From an uncultured Clostridia bacterium (GTDB lineage: Bacteria > Bacillota > Clostridia > UBA1381): a stretch of DNA of 28,307 bases. Shown in pieces: positions 21,079-27,180 of this stretch. Made by a program: the position numbers and the translations under genes. Within the stretch, counting starts at the first letter, position 1. Every line of letters starts with the position of its first letter. The notes under the pieces are model-generated. The model made no database searches and was not told the origin of the DNA. It worked only from the letters and a program-made list of their open reading frames with translations. Location: assembly GCA_934454035.1 (NCBI GenBank), contig CAKSFY010000017.1, forward strand, positions 1-28,307, written 5' to 3'.

Positions 21079-21413
21079 TCTGTACCCCTCCAATCTAAAG
21101 CCTGTCCACAATTAAAACAATATTTATTACCTTGCAAAATAGCGTCCTTTTCACCGCAACCGGGGCAATGGTATAATAGGCAATCATCATCCATAGCACA
21201 AATCTCACTCTTGCATTGTGGACAGCGAATATAGTCTTGCTCGTCATCTCCGAATATAACTTTTTTCGGTATCTGCTTTTCAAGTGCCTTGCAAGCCAAC
21301 GCAATAACCTTGTCCGCAGGGCGTTCACCTCTTAGTAATAATCTTTCAAGGTCATTCTTTGCTTGCTCAGATGTCCAATTTTGGTCTATTTTCAACGCTT
21401 CTTCAATAGTCAT
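21075..21413 (-). CDS. Zinc-ribbon protein of early phage operon
   Basis: A 112-residue protein. The N-terminal part is helical with the common phage phrase 'A-C-K-A-L-E-K-Q-I-P-K-K'. The C-terminal half carries three CxxC pairs (C-P-Q-C, C-P-G-C, C-F-N-C), the last in 'Y-C-F-N-C-G-Q-A-L-D-W', a typical zinc-ribbon end. Related small proteins are frequent in Firmicutes phages and their function is unknown; a nucleic-acid or protein-binding role is likely. GGAGGTGGAG precedes the ATG. It overlaps its neighbours by 4 bases each. Confidence 0.8.
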   Translation of the reverse strand: MTIEEALKIDQNWTSEQAKNDLERLLLRGERPADKVIALACKALEKQIPKKVIFGDDEQDYIRCPQCKSEICAMDDDCLLYHCPGCGEKDAILQGNKYCFNCGQALDWRGTE

Positions 21414-21780
21414 CTCTCCACCTCCAACAATTCGGGGTTATCGTGCATGTTTCCAATTACCTCTAAATTTCTAAATACATTAAGAAATTCAATCCAGTTC
21501 CAACTGCCGAACCAGAAACAATCGTCTCTCAAAGTAATTGCTTGTGTGTACTGTGTTTCATTATGCTTATAAGCTCTAACAATATCTCCCTCAAATATCA
21601 GCTTACCGTTTTTATCTTTCAAACCTGTGCATTGTCCGTCCGTTTCAGGGATAATCTCATATTCCTGCTCGTCATACAAAATATATTCGGTTTCATCGCC
21701 CCAGATATCGCACGAATAAAATCCCTCAACCATTCGCCATTGTCTTTCCGCTTTCCTCGGGATAAATATCTCTCATTCAT
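21410..21780 (-). pseudogene. YopX-family gene with a one-base frameshift
   Basis: The typical YopX start (MNERYLSRGKRKDNGEW) is read from an ATG at 21780 with GGAGGG upstream, but the expected continuation VEGFYSCDIWG is in another frame. At the junction near 21732 the DNA reads TGGTTGAGGG where TGGGTTGAGGG would keep the frame, so one G appears to be missing. The rest of the gene, including 'T-G-L-K-D-K-N-G-K-L-I-F-E-G-D-I-V-R' and the C-terminal 'E-V-I-G-N-M-H-D-N-P-E-L-L', is intact for 107 residues and could start at an ATG at 21733. It may be a real mutation, a sequencing error, or translated by reinitiation. Confidence 0.75.
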
Positions 21781-21958
21781 TTTCGTCACCCTCCGTCTTT
21801 TCAATTAATCTATTCATTTTCTTTAGCAATTCCTCCAGCTCATCGCCCACTGATTTGTGAAAATCTTTTGCTTTTTGGCACGGCTCATCACAACCGTATT
21901 CACAATCATTTACATAGTGTATATTCGCTTTATCGCAATACTTGCAAGGATTATCCAT
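21773..21958 (-). CDS. Small Cys-rich protein
   Basis: A 61-residue protein with MDNPCKYCDKANIHYVNDCE followed by 'Y-G-C-D-E-P-C', giving six cysteines in the first 30 residues, a probable zinc-binding knuckle. A Lys/Glu-rich helix follows (SVGDELEELLKKMNRLIEKT). The frame is open to a GTG four codons upstream, but AAGGCGG fits the ATG better. It overlaps the YopX start by 8 bases. Function unknown. Confidence 0.7.
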   Translation of the reverse strand: MDNPCKYCDKANIHYVNDCEYGCDEPCQKAKDFHKSVGDELEELLKKMNRLIEKTEGDENE

Positions 21959-21999
21959 TCCGTTCCGCACCGCCTTTCAATGCTTTTTCTTCCTTTCAT
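21910..21999 (-). CDS. Possible 29-residue basic peptide or leader ORF
   Basis: An ATG with AAAGGAG 8 bases upstream opens a 29-codon frame starting MKGRKSIERRCGTEW and ending ASIAIKRIYTM. It overlaps the start of the Cys-rich gene in a different frame. The ribosome binding site is good, but the peptide resembles nothing known. It may serve to couple translation into the next gene. Confidence 0.3.
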   Translation of the reverse strand: MKGRKSIERRCGTEWIILASIAIKRIYTM

Positions 22000-22012
22000 G
22001 ATTTTTACTCCT

Positions 22013-22189
22013 TTATATACCGTCAGCAAGTATTACGACATATTTTTCTGCCGTTTGTGGTCTATTGACCTCCATTGCCTCAATAACATTCATTTTGTCG
22101 AAACGTAAATCACCGCCGTTGTTCATTACCGTAATTTCTGCGTCTTTATCCAAAATATTTAATTGATTAATTAAATCTCTCACTATCAC
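22013..22189 (-). CDS. 58-residue protein with GTG start
   Basis: A small gene starting at GTG with GGGGGG about 8 bases upstream; it overlaps the VRR-NUC gene end. The protein begins MIVRDLINQLNILDKDAEIT, continues 'V-M-N-N-G-G-D-L-R-F-D-K-M' and ends VVILADGI. The 'L-I-N-Q-L-N-I-L-D-K-D-A-E-I' phrase occurs in small phage proteins that resemble a piece of a helix-beta fold. Function unknown. Good codon structure and spacing support it. Confidence 0.65.
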   Translation of the reverse strand: MIVRDLINQLNILDKDAEITVMNNGGDLRFDKMNVIEAMEVNRPQTAEKYVVILADGI

Positions 22190-22571
22190 ATTTATTCCCC
22201 CCTTTCATATATTTCTCAATAACTTCCGATGCTTCTTGCCAGCCGAAGCAAACAATAGCCATATACCCCTGCTTTTTTAATTCATCGATCCAGTCCTTTT
22301 GTTTAGCTGTAGCTTTATTTTTACCGCTTGTATTTTTCATCTCGATATACAAGCCGTGATATAGACCTCTTGCCACAGGTAAGCAAATGTCCGGGACTCC
22401 TGCTTTTACACCCTGCCTTTTTAAATTTGCTGCTTCAAGCTTGTTTCGGCTTCCGCCGTTCGGAATGTGATACATTAAATTCAATTCCGGGTATTTGCCT
22501 TGCATATATGCCGCCCATCTGAAAAGACATATCTGTTCTACACTTTCCTTTGCATATGCTTTACTTGTCAT
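22167..22571 (-). CDS. VRR-NUC family nuclease
   Basis: A 134-residue nuclease of the VRR-NUC (PD-(D/E)XK superfamily) group. The conserved block runs 'Y-H-I-P-N-G-G-S-R-N' (about 31-40), 'G-V-K-A-G-V-P-D-I-C-L-P' with the catalytic Asp, and 'G-L-Y-I-E-M-K' with the Glu-x-Lys pair, ending in 'Q-K-D-W-I-D-E-L-K-K-Q-G-Y'. Stand-alone phage members are thought to act on branched or single-stranded replication intermediates. It starts in an ATGA overlap with the HUH Rep gene, so the two are co-translated and may act together. GGAGGCGGTGAG precedes the ATG; the longer frame upstream is not needed. Confidence 0.9.
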   Translation of the reverse strand: MTSKAYAKESVEQICLFRWAAYMQGKYPELNLMYHIPNGGSRNKLEAANLKRQGVKAGVPDICLPVARGLYHGLYIEMKNTSGKNKATAKQKDWIDELKKQGYMAIVCFGWQEASEVIEKYMKGGNKCDSERFN

Positions 22572-23335
22572 CTTCTCACCGCCTCCGTATCTTTGTACAT
22601 TACTACCGACAAATACCAATATCCGTTAAAACTGTTGAACATGGCATTTGCCTCGATAAACCTATATCCTTTATACCGCTTTTCCCAAAAATGCGCATCG
22701 TCAATTCTCTCTGTCGCAAGCCGTGACAAATACTTCTTTGAGATTTTGCCGTCTTTTGGCTTTGGAACTTTTGGCTTTTTTAAATTTTTACTCTGCGCCC
22801 ATCTTTTTCCGCCCTCCGGGTTTTTAACAAGATATTTCGCCAAAGCTTCGCAGCCTTTTTCATTCGGTTGCAGACGGTCGGCATTCGTCCAATCTCCATG
22901 ATGCCACATTTTTTCCGCTGTATCTCTGTCCATTTGATTTGTAATCATGTGGAAGTGAAACCGGATCAATCCTGTTTTCCTGCTGACCTTTGACTCAATA
23001 ACGTATATGTATTTCATATCCGGCAATTTCATTTTTTTACGGTATCTTTTTATGCGCCGGATATAGTTCTGAATATCTCTCCGGCATTCTTCTTCCGTTG
23101 CCGGCATTTCATCATCTCTGTATGTCCCGTGGATAACTATGTCATCTTGGCCGAAATTCGTATTGACTAATCTGACAATTTTTTTTCTTGCATTTTTGTC
23201 ATTTAAATTTTGCTGCTCCTTTGAAGATGTATTTAATTTTTTTCTTCTTTCCGGAATCCTTCGTCCATTGTCAAACACCGGATAAAATTCCGCTTCATAC
23301 ATCTTGCCGGAAATAATATTCTTCTCCCGTATCAA
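22568..23335 (-). CDS. HUH endonuclease, rolling-circle-type replication initiator
   Basis: A 255-residue basic protein with HUH Rep motifs: motif 1 region 'D-D-I-V-I-H-G-T-Y' (64-72), motif 2 'R-F-H-F-H-M-I' with the metal-binding His127 and His129, and motif 3 'A-L-A-K-Y-L-V-K' with the candidate nicking Tyr168 and Lys171. This is the G2P/ORF2-like Rep group also seen in small ssDNA phages and plasmids. It would nick one strand and start replication. The start is a TTG with AGTGAGGCG upstream; the first ATG, 11 codons later, has no site at a proper distance. A divergent promoter pair and a small-RNA unit lie directly upstream. One catalytic Tyr is visible. Confidence 0.82.
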   Translation of the reverse strand: MIREKNIISGKMYEAEFYPVFDNGRRIPERRKKLNTSSKEQQNLNDKNARKKIVRLVNTNFGQDDIVIHGTYRDDEMPATEEECRRDIQNYIRRIKRYRKKMKLPDMKYIYVIESKVSRKTGLIRFHFHMITNQMDRDTAEKMWHHGDWTNADRLQPNEKGCEALAKYLVKNPEGGKRWAQSKNLKKPKVPKPKDGKISKKYLSRLATERIDDAHFWEKRYKGYRFIEANAMFNSFNGYWYLSVVMYKDTEAVRR

Positions 23336-23419
23336 ATTATCGCCTCACTTTATATTAAACGGTTGATTTGTTAATATCAAATACAAGCCCGAAAAAGCTT
23401 TTATCATCAATATTTTTAC

Positions 23420-23448
23420 TTGACATTTATACGATAAAATGATATACT
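23420..23448 (+). promoter_or_regulatory. Consensus plus-strand promoter of a small RNA
   Basis: TTGACA, a 17-base spacer and TATACT (11 of 12 to consensus). It points away from the rep gene and towards a strong terminator about 70 bases on, with no ORF between. The start site would be near 23455. Confidence 0.75.
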
Positions 23449-23452
23449 TATA

Positions 23453-23481
23453 TATGTAAGCAGATGTTGGCAGAATGTCAA
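23453..23481 (-). promoter_or_regulatory. Minus-strand promoter for the HUH Rep gene
   Basis: On the minus strand TTGACA, a 17-base spacer and TACATA. The -10 is weak (3-4 of 6). It would give the rep gene a leader of about 110 nt. It overlaps the start of the plus-strand RNA unit, so RNA polymerase could hardly occupy both at once. Confidence 0.45.
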
Positions 23482-23525
23482 GTCTGAATCCCGTTTCCGG
23501 TGCTACGAAAACGGGATATTTTTTT
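23455..23525 (+). ncRNA. Predicted 70-nt small RNA upstream of rep
   Basis: The unit has a near-perfect promoter and ends with ATCCCGTTT / AAACGGGAT, a perfect 9-bp stem, followed by seven T. It is antisense to any transcript running from the DUF3102 operon into rep. Rolling-circle plasmids commonly control Rep by a short countertranscribed RNA at this place, so a similar role is possible. The 212-base gap 23336-23547 holds this unit and the rep promoter, and no convincing gene. Confidence 0.65.
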
Positions 23526-23547
23526 ATATATATTATATAGTAGAAAC

Positions 23548-23757
23548 TCAATCATTTTTTATCGAACAATCGGATAATTTTGCAGTAAGTATGCTGTGCC
23601 CCGACTGATCATTCAAGGTAAGCAACATTATATATTTACCATCTTCAATTCCATACATAATATATTTTATATTTGAATATTCAATATTGTATCTGCCGTT
23701 ATTGAATATTATCGGGCATTGCTTTTTAAATGCGGTCAGCGCTTCTTCTTTTGTCAT
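23548..23757 (-). CDS. Small protein of unknown function
   Basis: A 69-residue protein starting MTKEEALTAFKKQCPIIFNN, followed by a beta-rich part 'I-K-Y-I-M-Y-G-I-E-D-G-K-Y-I-M-L-L-T-L-N-D' and a polar end. The first 20 residues are helical ('T-K-E-E-A-L-x-A-F') and the rest looks like a small beta-sheet domain. AAGGCGGTG precedes the ATG, 15 bases after the DUF3102 gene. Similar small proteins are frequent in Clostridia phages without known function. Confidence 0.7.
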   Translation of the reverse strand: MTKEEALTAFKKQCPIIFNNGRYNIEYSNIKYIMYGIEDGKYIMLLTLNDQSGHSILTAKLSDCSIKND

Positions 23758-23772
23758 AAATCCACCGCCTTA

Positions 23773-24774
23773 TTACTCAAATGCTGATTTAACCGTATCG
23801 CACAATGCAATAAGTACATTTTTAAGCCGCTCCGATTCCTCCGGATTTTGCTCTGCCAATGCATTTATTTTTTCGCTCATTTTATTTATGGAGCTTTGAG
23901 CATCTTCAAAATATACTTTAAACTCTGTTATCTCGGCCGATGAAGAAACCATTAGTTTATTGGTCAGTTCATCTATTGTCTTTTTAAGGCTTTCCTGTTT
24001 TGCTCTTTCAGAAATTAATTCATTCTCATGCTTGTTCTTAATGTCAACAATTTCTTTTAGAATATCATCACGCTTTGATTCGGCATTTTGCTTTTCTGTT
24101 CTGAGTTTTTCAATTTTTTTGTTAAGCTGCTCGATTTTCTTTTCATTATCCTTTGCAGTCTCTGCCTTTATTTCTTCCCGAATTTCATCGGAAATGTCTG
24201 CAGGAGTATTTTTTAACTCCTCAAGCTCCGAAAGCGCATCGTTTAATTTTGATTCCGTTTCATGTCCCGCCTCTGAAATTTCTTTTAAATTTTGCTCTAA
24301 TTCCGATATCTTTTCATTCGCTTTTTTTTCTCTTTCAAGAGCTTCATTTTTCTCCTTTATAACCGTTTCAAGTTCTCTTTTGCTCATTTCGTTTACGCGT
24401 TTTTCTTCACCGTTTACAACGTGTTTTTCCTCTATAAAATCATCACGTTCGGATGCCGGCAAAGCCAGTAACAGCAAGGCTTTGGAGACTCCCAAATCCG
24501 TCACCGGTGACGGATTTCGATACTCTTTTGATATCCTCATAAACCGCTGCGCCGTGACCTCCGAAAAGTCAACTTCACTCCTTAACCATTCGCACCATTC
24601 GCCATGGTTTAAAAGCGATTTTGCTTCACATAACCGGCGCCCGATTTCAAGAATTGCCGCTCCTGCCGTCTGCTTGTAAAATTTAATTTCTTCCGTTATA
24701 ACCTCAATAGGTCTGTCTGAAATATCTGTGTTTATATCTTCCAATTCTGTTTCGCTAATTTCGTAATTTTCCAT
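23773..24774 (-). CDS. DUF3102 protein with long coiled coil
   Basis: A 333-residue protein. Residues about 25-130 form a DUF3102-type domain ('A-A-I-L-E-I-G-R-R-L-C-E-A-K-S-L-L-N-H-G-E-W-C-E-W-L' and 'T-A-Q-R-F-M-R-I-S'), a helix-turn-helix-like fold related to ParB-neighbour proteins. A very long Lys/Glu-rich coiled coil follows (about 135-275, for example KKIEQLNKKIEKLRTEKQNA), then a helical C-terminus. Homologues lie in early phage operons and on mobile plasmids; DNA binding is presumed but not shown. AAAGGAG precedes the ATG, 3 bases after the PcfJ gene. Confidence 0.85.
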   Translation of the reverse strand: MENYEISETELEDINTDISDRPIEVITEEIKFYKQTAGAAILEIGRRLCEAKSLLNHGEWCEWLRSEVDFSEVTAQRFMRISKEYRNPSPVTDLGVSKALLLLALPASERDDFIEEKHVVNGEEKRVNEMSKRELETVIKEKNEALEREKKANEKISELEQNLKEISEAGHETESKLNDALSELEELKNTPADISDEIREEIKAETAKDNEKKIEQLNKKIEKLRTEKQNAESKRDDILKEIVDIKNKHENELISERAKQESLKKTIDELTNKLMVSSSAEITEFKVYFEDAQSSINKMSEKINALAEQNPEESERLKNVLIALCDTVKSAFE

Positions 24775-24777
24775 TTT

Positions 24778-26700
24778 TTAAGCTCCTTTAACTTTATTCT
24801 GATACCATTCTTTTACAAAAGCCTCTACCCGCTCATCGGTATCATATGATCGATTATTGTATGTACGGCATTGTACTATATGTTTGTCGCAATATTCCAG
24901 GGTATAGAAAGGCTTGTCCGCATTATTCTCCTCTCGTACAAAAAATATTGCTGTTTCTCCGCTTGCCACTCTTCCGGCATATCCGCCGACACAATGGTGA
25001 AGTGTATTTCCCTCTAAAATAAGCTCCTCCGGCGATTTTGCGGGGCGAATTATCAAGCCATCCTTTGAAAATAAAAATTTCTTCATCTTTTTTTCGGCTT
25101 TTTTCATGCCGTCAATATATTTTGCGTTTTCTTTAGCCTTTTTCTCTATTATCATATCGTTATGCGCTTTGACTACGTCCCTCGGAAAAAGAACCGATTT
25201 TGATTTAAGATCGAGCTTTAGTTCAACGCAATCATTTATATAATCTCTGTATATTCCGATTATTCCCGAAAAAGATTCATCTGAAATTGCTTGTTGCTTT
25301 TCGGCATAATTGTAAAGCTTGGCAATCGATACGTATTTCTTTAAAAAGCTTAACGTATGCAACGATATATCACCTGCACACGCAATTTTTATCTCCTGCT
25401 CCGAAAAATGCTCCGCATACATTTGATTCATATAGTAAATATTATGAAGCGTAAGATCCTCCGGTTCTTTGAATTTTAAATAACCCAGCGGAATTTTAAA
25501 ACATTCTTTCAATTTGTTTTTCTGCCATGAAATCGCATCTTTTGCGTTACCGTTTCCATAGCCGCTTATCTTTTCTTGAATAACTCTGTAATAACCGCTT
25601 TTATACAGAAATTCAAATACCGGATATCGGGCAAAGCATATCGCATATTTAACTATATCGGGATTTTTTATATTTTCATTATGCAGATAATCATCCAGCA
25701 TTGCATACTGAAGCTTTGTTCCGCTGACCACTTGCTCTGTATTACCGTCAAAGAACTTATACGGACCGTCATAAATTGTAAATTGCCTGTGCCTGCTCCA
25801 GCCGTGAACATCGTATTCTATAGAGCGTGCCATGCATTGGTTTTCTTTTAACACACTTGTCCACATCGCAGCTTTATTACCTCTTATTAAATATCTGCCG
25901 ATTTCCTTAAGATATATATTCGGGTTATTGTAAATACCGCTGTTGTTTCTTATCACGTGCCACTGTCTGAACCAAATATCACTGTCTTTGCCTTTTTGTA
26001 TGGCTATAACGTTTTTTACATAATCTGCGGCCCATGTATTGGAATTTTCAAGTATACAAGTTACCCGCTCGCCGCAATTCGGACAATAAGTTTTATGGAA
26101 TTGTCTGAACCGCTCGCCGTATGACACTGTTACCTGTTCGCCGCACATTGAGCACCGTCCACGAACATTGCCTTTTTTATATATCAAGGTTCTGTCGTTC
26201 GCCAGTATGTCATGCTGAATAAATTCAATCAATCCGTCCGGAAACTCAGTAGGACACGTATATACTTCATCATCGGAAATATATCCGGCTTGTTTCTGCC
26301 TTTCTTGATAATTCTTTTTATAATATTCGGTCAATAAATTATATAAATCTGAAAAATATACGTTGGGACTGCGCTCATTAACCAAACGCTTAAGTTCTGC
26401 TCTGTCGCTTTCTTCCATTATGCAATAAGTATATCCATGGAATAAATTTTCCGGATTCAACATTTGACATCGTGCCGCTCCGAATTTATATACAGAAAAG
26501 TCTTTTTGCCTTTTTGAAATCAAAATTCGAAACGGATCTCTTTGCTTTGAAACAAAGTTTTTATTATAACAGAAGTCTAAAACAAACATTTTTTCGTGAT
26601 TGATGTTTTTTCGGTAAATTCTTAATCGCAGCTTATCACTATAATCGTTTGATTTAAATTCTTCAAAAGGCAATTCTCTGATTTCTTTAGGGAATACCAT
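24778..26700 (-). CDS. PcfJ-like protein with zinc-ribbon motifs
   Basis: A 640-residue protein of the PcfJ family, named from the conjugative plasmid pCF10 and widespread in Firmicutes phages. Near residue 180-215 are two zinc-binding pairs, 'R-G-R-C-S-M-C-G-E-Q' and 'Y-C-P-N-C-G-E-R'. The C-terminal signature is 'E-G-N-T-L-H-H-C-V-G-G-Y-A-G-R-V-A-S-G-E' (about 565) followed by 'F-Y-T-L-E-Y' and 'Q-C-R-T-Y-N-N'. The conserved His-Cys-Val-Gly-Gly core may be a binding or catalytic site; the biochemical role is unknown. GGGGGGTG precedes the ATG. It pairs with the PcfK-like gene 12 bases upstream, as on pCF10. Confidence 0.88.
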   Translation of the reverse strand: MVFPKEIRELPFEEFKSNDYSDKLRLRIYRKNINHEKMFVLDFCYNKNFVSKQRDPFRILISKRQKDFSVYKFGAARCQMLNPENLFHGYTYCIMEESDRAELKRLVNERSPNVYFSDLYNLLTEYYKKNYQERQKQAGYISDDEVYTCPTEFPDGLIEFIQHDILANDRTLIYKKGNVRGRCSMCGEQVTVSYGERFRQFHKTYCPNCGERVTCILENSNTWAADYVKNVIAIQKGKDSDIWFRQWHVIRNNSGIYNNPNIYLKEIGRYLIRGNKAAMWTSVLKENQCMARSIEYDVHGWSRHRQFTIYDGPYKFFDGNTEQVVSGTKLQYAMLDDYLHNENIKNPDIVKYAICFARYPVFEFLYKSGYYRVIQEKISGYGNGNAKDAISWQKNKLKECFKIPLGYLKFKEPEDLTLHNIYYMNQMYAEHFSEQEIKIACAGDISLHTLSFLKKYVSIAKLYNYAEKQQAISDESFSGIIGIYRDYINDCVELKLDLKSKSVLFPRDVVKAHNDMIIEKKAKENAKYIDGMKKAEKKMKKFLFSKDGLIIRPAKSPEELILEGNTLHHCVGGYAGRVASGETAIFFVREENNADKPFYTLEYCDKHIVQCRTYNNRSYDTDERVEAFVKEWYQNKVKGA

Positions 26701-26712
26701 ACTTTCACCCCC

Positions 26713-27075
26713 CTAAAGCAAATCTTCAAAATTAAGATTTAATTTCGGCGGTTTCGGGGATTGAACCGCTCCGCCGTCAATTGCGTATTTTGTTTTGTTC
26801 CTTGCATTTTCGTCCGATGCAAAACCGAAATACGTGTCAATACTGTTAAATATGTCTTTATCTCTTATAACTCCGCAGCCGTTAACGGCTTTTTCTTTTG
26901 CTGCTGATTTTATTGCGTCAAATGCACCCGAAAGAGTTTTTCCCTCCGTATTTACTTTGTCCGCATCCTCTTGACTGGCACATCTGTCAATTATGTATTG
27001 ACCTATTATTTCAAGATATTCATTATCCGGTTGTTTCTGCATTTCATCATTAATCTTTTTTATAGCATTTTCCAT
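26713..27075 (-). CDS. PcfK-like protein
   Basis: A 120-residue protein directly before pcfJ. The centre 'V-N-G-C-G-V-I-R-D-K-D-I-F-N-S-I-D-T-Y-F' matches the PcfK pattern of a Cys/Gly turn followed by an 'x-D-x-[DE]-[IV]-[FY]' helix. The end (PKPPKLNLNFEDLL) is a short acidic tail. AAAGGA lies 9 bases before this ATG; the frame extends 10 codons further up without a better site. PcfK and PcfJ nearly always occur together; their joint function in phages is unknown. Confidence 0.78.
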   Translation of the reverse strand: MENAIKKINDEMQKQPDNEYLEIIGQYIIDRCASQEDADKVNTEGKTLSGAFDAIKSAAKEKAVNGCGVIRDKDIFNSIDTYFGFASDENARNKTKYAIDGGAVQSPKPPKLNLNFEDLL

Positions 27076-27093
27076 ATAAATTTTCCTTTCGTA

Positions 27094-27122
27094 TTGCATT
27101 TTCATAATTTATATGATATAAT
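27094..27122 (+). promoter_or_regulatory. Plus-strand promoter of a short RNA before pcfK
   Basis: TTGCAT, a 17-base spacer and a perfect TATAAT with TGA just before it (extended -10). It points away from pcfK. Its transcript would start near 27129 and meet a strong terminator within about 50 bases. Confidence 0.6.
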
Positions 27123-27128
27123 GTCTAT

Positions 27129-27180
27129 ATCATATTTGGGTTTTGTCGGTCGGCTGTTCGCGCAGTCGGCTGACTTTTTT
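27129..27180 (+). ncRNA. Predicted 50-nt plus-strand RNA ending in a strong terminator
   Basis: The 3' end is a 12-bp stem (GTCGGTCGGCTG / CAGTCGGCTGAC, three G-U pairs, loop TTCGCG) followed by six T. The G-U pairs form in the plus-strand RNA, and the T tract is on the plus side. It fills the gap between the repeat-protein stop and pcfK and is antisense to any operon transcript that passes here. No ORF with a ribosome binding site is seen in it. Confidence 0.5.

Noticed and set aside
21619..21804. 61-codon frame as a separate gene upstream of YopX
   Set aside because: Only its first 17 codons from the ATG at 21780 look real, and these are the YopX N-terminus; the rest is out-of-frame reading after the lost base.
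23345..23551. 68-codon minus-strand frame in the gap before rep
   Set aside because: It has no ribosome binding site and covers two promoters and a terminator; the composition is not protein-like.
23960..24679. Plus-strand frame of 239 codons opposite the DUF3102 gene
   Set aside because: A shadow caused by the Lys/Glu-rich coiled coil, which reads as Phe/Ser/Leu on the other strand.
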